Shown here: one piece after another, positions 39,501 to 52,213 of the stretch
Layout: each line of letters starts with the position of its first letter
How positions within the stretch are numbered: position 1 is the stretch's first letter
Assembly: GCA_037954235.1 (NCBI GenBank)
Contig: JBBMOA010000018.1
Location: 10,361,001 to 10,425,000 of the forward strand
Source of the DNA: Aulostomus chinensis
Taxonomy: Eukaryota; Chordata; Actinopteri; Syngnathiformes; Aulostomidae
DNA length: 64,000 nt
Direction of reading: 5' to 3'
Position numbers and translations under genes: made by a program
The notes under the pieces: generated by a model
The model's database searches: none
Told to the model about the DNA's origin: nothing
What the model saw: only the letters and a program-made list of their open reading frames with translations

Positions 39501-40760
39501 TCCCAAGATAGACAGGACGTGGACTGATGCGTCTCTGCGGTTCAGAGGGCCTCTCATTTTCAGCGTTATTCACACAAATACCTGAGAAAATACACACATA
39601 TCTCTCCATGTTCTGCTACGTGTATAATGCAGTCTGGCAGTCGGCTTGTATTTCTGTGCTCTGATTCGTGTGAAATCACCGTGTGGATTTGAAAAAGAAG
39701 AAATGAGAATTGTACAGCTGAGTAAATGAGACATTTAAGGGAAGTAAAAACAAAGAATAGTGTGTTAGCACCAGAGTCGCAACAGTTCCCCACAGTTTTC
39801 GGGGTCACGGTTTGTTTTGTACATTGAGGAGGAGAAAAACATGCCCTGCATATGACAGCAAGATACAGAGACACTCAAGCTGAGCTGAAATGAACAAAAG
39901 AAATAAATAAAACATCTAAACTAGAGCAAGCCGCTATCAATAGCGGAGGCAGAAATCGCAACGTGGGTGGACACAAAGGAAAACTAGATGGGCCTAATTA
40001 ATAGCCATTTGAGAGTGACCAGTCATATTTATAGTTTCTTACACACACACACACACACAGCCCATGCTAACTCAAAAACAAAAAACCATGACGACTAAAC
40101 TTGAAAGGCAAGGCCAGAGCTAACAAGCCATCCCAGTGAGATGTACACAACCTTGTACAATGACTTTTCTTTCAGAACAAACTGAAGCTTGAATCATCAC
40201 TGCAATGATTATTGGACAGGAGCTTTGTAGCTTCAGCTGTGTGAAAAAACAACACACGCGAGTCCAGTCACAAAATAACACTAATAATTCCTTCTAAAGA
40301 TGAGCCTGCTGCTACACATCCTTGCTGATAGTGTCTCAACTATTAAACATTTGTTGTTTTCAGGAGAGGTGTGGCTACTTTGCACTGTTGAAATTCCAAG
40401 TTTTTTTTATCTTTACAGTTATTTCACATCAGGGGTTGTTTAAGGATGCCTGAAGTCAGTCTTACTCAAGGTCTCAACGTTTGCACTCACACTTTTAACA
40501 TGTCAACATGCTGATGTTCTCTTTATTACATTCGCAGGATCCTCTGTGTCCAAAACTGAACTTTGTCAGTGCAGCTGTGTATTTACAGAACACAACTCAT
40601 TTGTATCAATGTGATATGTTAAAGGTTCATTTTTATCACCCCCAAGTTTAACACGTCCTCACTGGACCCCTGCGGTCATTTCATTTATAGCTGTTGCGTC
40701 CGTCTGCTGAGGAGGCTTGTTAAGTCAACCAGCTGCAACATAAACTGCTAAATGTGTCAG

Positions 40761-40792
<32 letters not shown>

Positions 40793-43700
40793 CAGACAGA
40801 GAGAGAAATTAATCATCCTTGTGTTAGCGTGCAATGTAATCCACACCCTCATAATTCAAATTTAAAAAAGGATTAAAGAATAGAGACATCAAGCTGAAAT
40901 GTTTGCTGAGAATTGTTTTTCCTCCCAGTTTTGCTGTCATGACGTTTCATATTCACTCTTTTCTCCGTCTCCTGCAGCTCTGCTTCTGTTGTACGATGTT
41001 ACCAACAAGTCATCATTCGACAACATCCAGGTAGGCTGCCTCGTGTTGCACTTGGTCCTGTACCTGTAGCTGTTGCTGCTACTTTGAAGCCTTTGGTTTT
41101 GTGCTCGATCCATAGCAACCTCCATCCGGTTCTCTCTCTCTCTTTGTACTCTTTTATACTACAAGCTATCCCCTTACAAACATGTTGTGCTTCACAACTG
41201 CAAGGGGGATTTTTGAATCACAAATGATTCAATAGGAGGCAAAATACTAAAGGAGAAAAAAAGGTTGTGGCAAATCAGTCATAATGATTGATTATCAACT
41301 GACTGGATGTTAGTGATTTGTAATGCCAAAAAAGGCGGACTTTCATTTTCTTTGTATCACATCTTCCTTCAAATCAGTCAGTGTGACAGTTGGCTGTGTG
41401 ATCCAAAGGTCTCCTGATGTCAACTAAAGAAAACCAGATCAAATATGAGTTGGAGGAATAGCAAAGATTGAAAGTGAGGAATCGTGTGGTCAGCTTTTAG
41501 TCAAATCTTTGTGTTCTTTTTATGGACCGGAGGGACTTCTCAACTGGCAGACCTCCAGTCTTCTTTGTCTCTCTACTGAACTGTAAAGAAGAAAAAGAAT
41601 GGAAGAAGAAACGATGTTCAATGTGACCCGGCTTGGCTGTAGTTCTCGGAATTGAATATCAACAATCAGAGCAAGGGAAATTTACCATAATTACTTTAGA
41701 ATTTAGTACAAGTCCCTGTGTGAGAGGTTGTCAAGAGGAGGTTACTGCCTTACATCAACTATGCCTTGCAACAGACACATGCACAAACCCGACACACACA
41801 TGTTTTTGTCGCACAACTTCATACGTTGCATGCGCATCACAGCTCGACCCCATTAAAGCCCTGATCCACTTCTCTCTGACTCATCTTTGCAACATTTAAA
41901 TCTTTCCATTCACCTCAAGTGCTTTGTTGTGCAGCCGGGAGGTCACCTCTGTCTCCCCACCCTTAACTTGACCTGGTTCTGGGGAGTGACGGAGCCGGAA
42001 AAGTGTTAATGTACGTAGCTGCAGCAGCACCAGCATTAGCTCCAGGTGTCTTTGGTTTGTTCTGACTCAGCTCTTTTGAAGTTAATCCAAATTTAGCAAG
42101 TAATGACCTCTAACCGCAGTACTCTTGAATGGGAACAAAAGAAAAAAAATTTCGGGAAGGAAGCATCATGGTGAGAAAATATAAACCTGGGAAATAAACT
42201 GGACTCTAAGACGAGAAATAGATTGTAAATAAATAGCATTTACCAAGTGTCTTCATCTCAAGTCCAGTAACTGTTTATACACTACAACTCCTGAGTCCTT
42301 CTGCCCCCCCCGCCCTGGGGATGCATCAACAGCACTGACCACTGGGAAACTGAATTAGGTGATACAGAGTGAAACTACGACCAGTCACCTGACCACTCAT
42401 GCGGAGGAAATCATTCATTAGACTGGAGAATTTGATTTCCCTCATGACAGGATGGGCTGGATACACAGCCTCATAATCAGAACATGAAAGAAGCTCGTAT
42501 GGAAACGTCTGTGCACGGTTGTTTGAATTAAGAATGCACTTCGATGCAATAATGTCCTGCAGTGCAGAGCTGTTTATTCATCAAATCACAATCTTTTCTG
42601 CTGAGATATATTCTCATTATTGGTTCAGCTAATGAAACAGAAATAAAAACTCAATACAGAAGCCAAAGAGTCACCCAGGAACATGGAACATCATAGATTA
42701 TTTTCAGCCCTCATTAATCAGCTATTCGCTTCGAGTAAAATCAACTTTGAAGCGTGCATTGGGATATTAGATTGTTTTCTCATTTCAAATAAAGAGGCAT
42801 CATTGTTCTTGTTGTTTTTAAACAATAAACAAAATATTTCAAAATAAGGCATTTAACGTATACTTTATCGTACATGTATGCACCCATCAATATGTCCCAT
42901 CAAAGTGTTTCAGGGCAGCAAATATTTCTAGGTGGCAACACCCACTTCCTAATCAGTGTTCCAATCAAATTCCTCCCAATGTTATTTCCTGCTTTTGTGT
43001 CCTGTTTCACTGAGAAATACGTCACCATCAATCAGCTGGATTTTAATCCTTGCAGATGGCAACATTCTCTGCAGCAACGGTGCAGTTTCACCACCGTGAC
43101 TGTTATGATACCATACAGTTTTAGGCCTCCCAGAGTTAGAACGTTAGAAGTCATCTTGGGAGCACATTAGCACGTCCTTCTGTGACCTGCCCAGCCTTCC
43201 TTTCTCATCTCAGTGTCTATTACGGACATGCTGGCAGCAAGCTATCGCTGCCCCTGGCACACCGCTGCCTAACGAACACTCCTGTGAATGAATGCTAATG
43301 ATGGGGGGGGGCTTTTTATCCCTCAGAGGGTGATTTTATTGTCTACATATAGCAGCTGCAAGCAAAGTATTTATGTCAAAGCAGCTGTCCATCATCTCAG
43401 ATTGAGAGCGGCTCAGTCAAAACAATTTATCTTAGGGTCTTAGGAATCAATTGCATTCATTTGGACAGCATAACTGTATTTTAAGTAGTTGGAAGATAAA
43501 GCTGTCACTTATTTAAACTCCACAAACATGTGAGTTATTTAGGTGTTTCACACAGTCTGCTGTTTGTAGGTGTAAGCCATTGTGGCAGAAAATACACAAG
43601 CCATTTCGTTATGTGATGAATGTCCTCTTGTCAAAAAGCAGTGCTTGAGGGAGACTATAAGGGTCCACTTATGCCTTCACTGCAAATCATTTGTCTGGGT

Positions 43701-44337
43701 TACCCTGTTAAAAAGCAGCCTGGCTCCTCTGCTTCTATCAATCAATCTTGGAGTTGTTGTTTTGTTTTTTCCAGCCTCTAATGGGAATCAGAGAGATAAG
43801 AACAATGTAGTGTATTTTGCAGTTGATTACCTTTGGATTCTGGTCAAAATCACACCGCCACCAGCCATTTGTTCATGGTAAAATGCTGTTTGCTCACAAG
43901 AATTTTTCAACACCTAATCAGGCCTTTCCTGTAGCCGGGCAGATTAGAAAACGGTTCATCTACTTTCATTTGTTCCACTTCTGAAAGTCACTGATGACCA
44001 ATGTCCTGTCGATTTTACTATTTGATCAGGAAGACAAGGACACCAAGCATGTTGTTGTTTACAACTGAGGACTGTGAGCTGGACCGGGGAGCTCTGTGTT
44101 GCTGCTGACCCTACACTTTTGGTTGAGTGCAAAAAGAAAAATGTCTAGACTATTTATTCAGGCACTGATCCAACTGCAGCGGTCTCATCACACACAAATA
44201 TCTCTATTGACTATGCAGATCAATAACTCTAAACTCTATTAGAATACATTATCTATAAAAGTAATAAAATGTTTTTTAGTAGAGAGGCTGGCTTTTTTTT
44301 AAATAATGCATTACTTGCTGGTCTATGTCAGAGTGTG

Positions 44338-44389
<52 letters not shown>

Positions 44390-45799
44390 TGCATGTCACT
44401 GTCCAGATGTGTAATCATGCTTATGTTCTATAAAGGCAATACGAGCAATGAAACCCTCATCTGTGCGCCTCCATTCATCTTTTTGTCAGTCCCGCGGGCA
44501 AAGATGGGCCGCGAATGAAAAGGCCGCCTGTCTTCCACATAGCTGTTAAATGTCATAGCAGCACCAGCGCAGCAGATGGTGATGAGAGAAGCTGTCAGTA
44601 AACAATGTAGTGATGGGAATTCAAATATCAGTCATTTAGTGTCAGTGGAGGATCTCATTAGTACTCGTGACGTATGCTAATGCTCGTTTATGACCTCGTC
44701 ACTCACACGTCACCTGTAATTACCTCCACCGCTAACTTTATCGTGTTAGTTGAGTATGTTGGCACGTACACCTGCGTTGTAGGTGGTTGTCATTACTGTT
44801 GTTGTCATTATATCAGAGCTGACCAAAGAGTGGTCCGGGGGCAGAATTTGGTCCCACATAAAGTTGAATGTGGTCCAGCCGTTGTCAAAATTAACTTAAT
44901 AACAAACACACAAAAAACACGAGTAACAACAATGTCAAAGCATATCAATACAAAATAATTTAAATAAATATTCCTTATGCATTATAAATATATAAATGTT
45001 TATGCAGGTTTTTTTGTGTGGTAAAAATGCTCCTAATAAAAGTTTTTTCAAAGTTTCCTCAGCTGGCTGAATGACACTGTCCTGATGTCAGTTTGGTGCA
45101 AGGGAAGTAAGAAAAAAATGAGGTGGCAGAAGACAAAAGCAAGGCTTTTAAGAATACAATATATTGGAGGTTTAGGTAGACAGAGTTTAGGCTGCCCTAA
45201 ACTTCATACTTTATCCAAATATGTCTTTTGTATTCAACAATTTAGCCACATTCATTCATGGAATATCATGTATGCTAATGCTGATGAAAGTATTTCAAAA
45301 GTGCCAGAACTACAAGTGCAGGACAATGACGTCAACGTCATTTTTAATTCAACAGTTGCAAACAAACATTTTTTTCCTGTGGAAATGGACCAAAAAGATT
45401 GTTGTCCAACAAAAAAGCAGCAAAAAGTGCAGCAACAGGACAAGAAACGGGCCCCGCTAGCAGTTTTACAACAGTAACGACAGGTGAGATAGCACAGAGG
45501 CTACCACCATGTTAGCAATAGCAGTCAGTTCTGTTATCCGGATGTTGCCACCACATCAGAGCCTGAGGCATGTGTTGGTAGTGGCAGCCCTCTTTTTGGG
45601 GGAATTAATTCCAGATGAGCTTGGGGTCCATAAACTGAAAACTAATTAACTATTTAGTATAAAACATTGCTGCAATAAAAAGTTTGAAAAATATGACTTG
45701 GATTGTCAGGGTAGGCCCATAAATACCGAATAGTCAGCCAGTTACTTTCCTCTAGCACTGGAAGTGCACTTACTTAGCTGTCAGCTATGAGGTCACACG

Positions 45800-45856
<57 letters not shown>

Positions 45857-47450
45857 AAACAGCAAAATGACTGATGTCCTAAATGATGGTTGTGTTTTCC
45901 TTGTTATAGGATCAATTCAATTTGCCACAGGGGCGTATAAGAACTGAGCTGCTTCAGTGGATGGACTCCTGTCAGAGGTGTTTGACTGCCTCTGTGAAAA
46001 CAACTTGTCAAAGTAGATGAAAAAGATTTCCCTCCCCAGATAAAATTCCTTATCACCCCAGTTTTTGGTTGTTTGTATTTCAACTCTTACAGCCGGTTGC
46101 TCAGAGAAGGCTGCCGTCTTCGTTGTGGAGAGCGTTAACGATAGCCTTGTCCTCTCCATCATCTCGCTGCTCTTTGTTACATAACACAACATTTCTGCCC
46201 GCTCACCAGGAGAGAGCCTTTAATGTTCCTCAACTCTGCAAAAGGAAAAGGAGGCTCTCTTCTACCTGTGAGGGGGCTGACTGAGGTCAAAGCCGTTAGA
46301 CACTGTCAGAGCTAAATATGACTCGCCAGCTCTTTTTTCAATGTACATTAAAGGCACCATGAACTATTTAGAGAAATCTGACAATGTTTAAGCATTGATT
46401 GAGGTGCTCAGCTGCCCAGTTTTCACCCACGTGTGTCTGTTAGTTCGTTTGTGTTTCTGGCAGTTTGCAGAATTACACAGAAACTACCGGAGCGAATTCA
46501 GTGAATTCTTGTGGAAAGATGCATCGGGGTCATAGGATGAACCCATTATAGATGCAGATCCAGGGACACGTTTTTCACTCACTTATTAATTCAGGATTTT
46601 TTTAAAAACACTATTTTCTTTGAAATAATCAAAGGACTTTTATCAGAGAAAAAATTCAGGCATCCATCCATTTTCTTCTGCTTATCCTGGTAAGGGTTGC
46701 AGGGGGGCTGGAGCCTATCCCAGAGGCTTTTGGGTGAGAGGCAGGGTTCACCCTGGAGGGGTCAGCCTCGTCCCCTCTTGATGTCTTTGGACTGTGGGAG
46801 GAAGCTGGAGTACCAGAGAGAACCCACACAGGCACAGGTAGAACATGCAGACTCCACACAGAAAGATCCTGTGCCCGAGCCAGGACTCAAACCCGGAACC
46901 TTCTTGCTGTGAGGAGACAGTGCTAACTACTGCACCACCCAAAATTCAGGCATATTTCTTACAATTTTTGGACATATTTTCCAAAAAATATGTGATGATT
47001 TCAGTTTATTTTTGTATTTATAATCTATTGTTAATTCCTCAGGAATGATGTAGCCAATTTCCAACTTCCAAGGCTAAGAAGTGGAGCAAAAATTTGAGTG
47101 GCCAGTTGCTCCAAAGTGAGTTAAACCTCATATTAAGATGCTTCGCAATAGAAATAAAGAAAGTTTACTGCCTGGCATATATTTTTGTATTTATTGTTAA
47201 TTTTCCTGTGTTATGACCACAAGAGTGTTTCTGTCTAGAGATCAGAATCGGCTGACTTTTTTAACTGCAGGTAAACTACAGAAATAAATGAGTAACATTC
47301 CAAAAATTCCTTTTTTTTTTTTTTAATTTAGAAAGTTTCCCAGTTTTTCCTGTGAGCACTCCAAAGGTTTCACTCCTTGTCATCCAGTAACTAAAGAGTT
47401 CAAACAAAGTTCAAATCAAAGACAAGTAATGGCCATCTCTCACAGAAATA

Positions 47451-47506
<56 letters not shown>

Positions 47507-50500
47507 TCTCTTTGGAGTGTTTCTCTGAGGCTCCACTGTTGTACTTGTTATGCTTTTATCCTCCAGACAGATGGCCCTTATAGCTTTTGTTTGCAGTTGA
47601 AAAACTATGAAAATGGATTTCAATTATTGGTACAAGCAGAGTAAAGACCCTCTAAAGCATGTAGGAGGCTTTTTTCGTACTCGGAAAGTTTGACTTGTTC
47701 TCTTTTTTTTTTTGTCAAATCACAAATAACACAGGGTGGCACGGTGGTGCAGTGGTCAGCACTGTTGCCTAACAGCAAGAAGGTTCCGGGTTCAAGTCCC
47801 GGCTCCAGCACAGGATCTTTCTGTGTGGAGTCTGCATGTTCTCCCTGTTCCTGTGTGGGTTCTCTCTGGTACTCCAGCTTCCTCCCACAGTCCAAAGACA
47901 TCAAGAGGGGACGAGGCTGATTGATACTCTAAATTGACCGTAGGTTAGGGCTGCCTCTCGCCCGAAAGCCACTGGGATACGCTCCTGCCCCCCCGTGACC
48001 CTGAACAGGATAAGTGGAAGAAAATGGATGGATGGAAAAATAACACAAAGAAACAGAACAAAGAGCAAGTCTCCCAAAGTAGTGAGTGAGGCTCAATGAA
48101 TGGAAGTGAAAAAGGATCGAACACTAATTACTGCATAAATCACAGTTGCCAAATGAATCAAATGAATCAGCTGAATCAGCGATAGAGATACAGGAAGTTT
48201 GGGTTTGTGGTGGCATATCGTGTACTCTTTTTTAAAGCATTTTCCAACCAGGAGAATTTCAGCTTGATTGACAGTCCCTTATCTGACCCACCTGTGGAAA
48301 ACTGCTGGCGGACATGTCACAGGGGACATCATAAATAATGAGGCCTAATGTCAAAAACCGCCACACACCTGACAGGGGAACTCTGCGTCTCTGCCCCTGC
48401 CACAGATGGCAAGTAAGTCAGCGTAGAAATGGGGCCAACTTACAGGTTAATGACTTTTATTCTCTCAGTCCAGCATGGAGAGACATCTCAGACGCCTCAT
48501 ACTCTACCTCCTTTTTGCTGGCGATTGACATTTTGCCCACTTCATATCTCCGCTCTCATAATATATTGAAAGCCTTAAATGATTAATTTCCACTTTTATA
48601 TTCATACATTCCTAATACGCAGAAATTGAAATCCATTTTCAAGGTTGTGGTTGTCTTTGGTGGAATTGGTCAGCTAAGTGCAGTTATCTATTGACTAGAC
48701 CAATTGCCGTTAAAATGTCATATAATTAATGTTTTCCCTGCGATTCTCGAATAGAAAAGTAAGTCGGAGAGATGTAAAAAAAAACAGAAAAAATGGAGGA
48801 CAGCCACAATGAATGTATCCTCACCCTTCATGAACTCATACTGGAAGACATTTAGTATACTTTAGTTCCTCCCTCAGTCTTTCTGACAAGCCTCGCTGGT
48901 TAAAATTTTGAGTGGCTGTAAGTAAACTGTATTATTATATTGTCATTTTTGGAATAAAGTCAAAAACTGTCATGGAAGTGGAATATTAAATGCATGTAAA
49001 AGCAGTCAGTGACACAAACGTCAGCAGGCTGAGGTTAATTGGTCTGCTGTTAGCCGGCATGTCAATTCAGCAAACTGCTGCAGCTGTTGATGATAATCTG
49101 ACAGCAATAGGCCACCTCAGAAGCCATGGACTGCGCGTGAGGTGCCGCGGCAGAGGTTTGTTTGTCTGCATGGACGGTTGAGAGAGAAGAAATCCACTCA
49201 GAGGCTGTAACCTCACTGCTTTTTTGAACAGGAACAGACGTCACCACGTGAATGCAAACATCAGATGGACTCTTGCATGTTGGTGGAGCTTGAAATGAGA
49301 CTTGCACTGCATCACTTTTGGGATCAAAAAGGCCCCAATAACTTTAAAGTCTCGTAATGGTTTTGTATTGTTAGTTCAAACTGAATATTTTGGATGAATT
49401 TAGAAGAAGGAGAACAAGATGTTTTCTTTTGAGGTGATGCTCTCGTAAAAAATGTTCGGAATCACAGAGACACTTTAGAGTTAGTATAAACTAACACTCA
49501 AGCTCTGGCCCCAAGTCAGGTAGTTTAAGTATCTCTGAGTTTTCTTCTTGAGTGGGGGGGGGGGGGGGGGGGGGGACGGCTGGAGCAGTGCTACACTCCC
49601 TTTACTGCCATGTTGTGAGGAAAAGAGAGGAGAGCCAGAAGACAAAGCTATCAATCTACCTGTCAGTCTTCATTCTTATTCTCACCTATTTGGCCATGAC
49701 TTAAGGAATGAGATTGTAGATAAAAGCAGCCGAAATGGGTTTCCCCAGGAGGAGGGCTGGCATCTCTCTCAGGAAAAAAGCGGTAAATTTATTCATCTGT
49801 GAGGTACTCAGAGTAAAGAAGCTGCCGTTGAGATGGTTTGGGCGCCTCAGTAGGATGCCACCCGGTAGGTTTTTCCAGGCAGACCAGGGAAAAGGAAGTC
49901 GTCCCAACCCCCGCCGCCCCCGCACATCTTACCTCCTCCACCAGATAAGCAAGGTTGGATCGACCAAAACATTTGAAAGCTTTTCACATATTTTACACTG
50001 CAAAATAAACTGATGGAAACCAATGAGAGGAGGCTGGGAGTGACATTATTCTATGCATGCTTCACTCTGGCTCGTGGTCACTTTCACTCATGAGTGCAGC
50101 TTTTCAAAGCACATCAGTCATCCAGACAAGTCTCACACCCATGTTTGCTGGCAGACAGAGGCGTCAGCTGCTCTTGTCAAAACATAAAAGGCCTTTCTCT
50201 CCACTGTCAATTCCGCAGAATTCGGCTTACAAGGTCGTCAGGGTTTTGATGATGTGATGCACAAAGTTTTATAAAGGATTCACTGATCTTCTATTGGATG
50301 CTTGCTGCGAATGTACAATCTGCAAAGGGGGGGAGAGTACATGCATTCACACAAGTAAATCAATTAAGAATTCCAATGCACACACATTTGGAATGAAGCT
50401 CATTGATTTGCGTAACTGGTTGCGCACTTGCATGAACTTGTGAAAAAAAAAAACGGCAGAAGTGTAGCGGGATTTCTCATGAAATCGTGTGTCAGAGTGA

Positions 50501-52172
50501 CACAGTGTCACTCCGTTTAGCTCAGCCGCTACGCAAAGCTTAAACCTCCTCTCAGGGGAGAAGTCCCAGTTTCTCGCAGCGCTCCTCATGGGTTGGCTCA
50601 CTCTGTTGTCGGGAGCCGACTTCTCCAATCCGTCTGTGGGTTTAATACTCTGATCAAAGCCTTGCAAGAATAGCATTGTCACCCATAGCAAAGCTCCTTA
50701 GACAAAAGTGCAACAGAGGGTAAAGTGGGTCATGTGGGTAGCTACTCGGAGGCTTCTCTAGTAATAGCCGTGTTCATTAGTTACCCTCAGAAAACTATCA
50801 CCTGACTTTTAACAGGATGGAATGTTTAATTGTCATCAGATGACTTGATCGTAAACAGAGGGCCCAGAATATTTCAGATTATTTATTTATAGTTTGCGTT
50901 TATTTTCCCTTTTTCAAGGGAAATGTGCACAGAGAAGAAGGAGGTGATCAGCATTTGCAAATATGTAAAAAAAAAAAAAACAGTATGGTTGGCGAGAGAA
51001 GTGTTTTGATTGTTGGAAAAGGGAGGTTGGGCTTATAAACGATGTGATCATCCATCGCCGCTGATGATGACAGTTCCCACTGAGACCTTTACCGTGGTAA
51101 TACCACTGTTCAGAGCCAGGACATTCATTGATCATAACTTTCAGGTTGGTTTACAGTTTAAAATATTACTATAACAACTAAAAAAAAGAACTTGTTTGTT
51201 TGCCTAAACCACAGACGGAGGGTGTCATGCGTAAAGCTTCTGTGTCTCAATAAAGAGATATTTACCAATTGGTGCATTTCCAAAGGTCAGCTGCCTGCCA
51301 ATTTTACAAAGAAAGAGGTCTTGAGCGCCCTCTGCTGGACCTACTTATGAGATAACACATTATCCCAAGCATCTCTCACTTCAGGATGGCCTGAAAAACA
51401 TTTTCATATTGTTGCATATCAGAAAATATGCATTGTTACTGTCATATATGATGATGGTAAAAGCCAACAGGTATACTGGCCTAGCTGTGAAAGACTAAAG
51501 TCTGATAAGAGAATGACTGTTCCAGAAACTACGAGGAGCACAAGCAAGTGTTTTCTCACTTTTCAACCGACAGGTGTGATTTTTCATGTGATCTTCAAAG
51601 TTGTGTTTGCCCAAAGTCTACCTGAACCAAATCTGAAGATTTTAAACAAATCACAGCAATTTTCTCGTGGGTTACTGTCCACTTTTTAAAATTCACCTTT
51701 ACATTTTCTTCAAAAGTAAAGCTGTATAGACCCGTGACAATGAAGAGGCTGAAATTGTTGGCAGGGTATCATGGGAGGGCGGTACTTCTGTTGGTTGAAA
51801 AAAAAAAAAAGGAGGGGGGGGGGGGTTCTTGTGTCTACCCAAGGACACTTTGAACTAAAGGAAAACAGAGAAACACAAGACGGCATCAGAAGTACTCTCA
51901 CATACCTCCGGCAGTGACAACTTGTCTCACCAATGTCACAATGCAACCGCCAGCAGCTGTCTGCCTGCCTTTCATCTCTGTTCCTTTCTTTACAGATCAT
52001 TTGGTCTTTGTCTTTCCTTTCACTGTCAATGTCTCCCTCTCCACCTTGTTGCCTTTTACCGCCCTCGCTATCTCGCTGTCACATCCGCTCCCTCTGTCTC
52101 CGGCTCTGTCAGTCTCTCTGGCGCTTTTCGAACCTTTGAGCAGCCTCTGTGAACGTGCGTTTGGATTTTTGT

Positions 52173-52213
<41 letters not shown>

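Larger units (their letters stand above)
33464..40977 (+). other. rab26: rab26 intron 4 (7.5 kb)
   Basis: GT-AG intron with an alternating CA/CG tract at its start, a C run at about 33714-33737, a (CA)n at 40041-40059 and a (GA)n at 40760-40807. The rest is AT-rich with no recognised gene. A frame at 39296-39496 (- strand) is unidentified. Confidence 0.85.

Noticed and set aside
46697..46912. Small protein genes inside SINE copies (also 10625-10900, 47620-47924, 57260-57820)
   Set aside because: The frames recur in every SINE copy on both strands because they translate the conserved repeat body.
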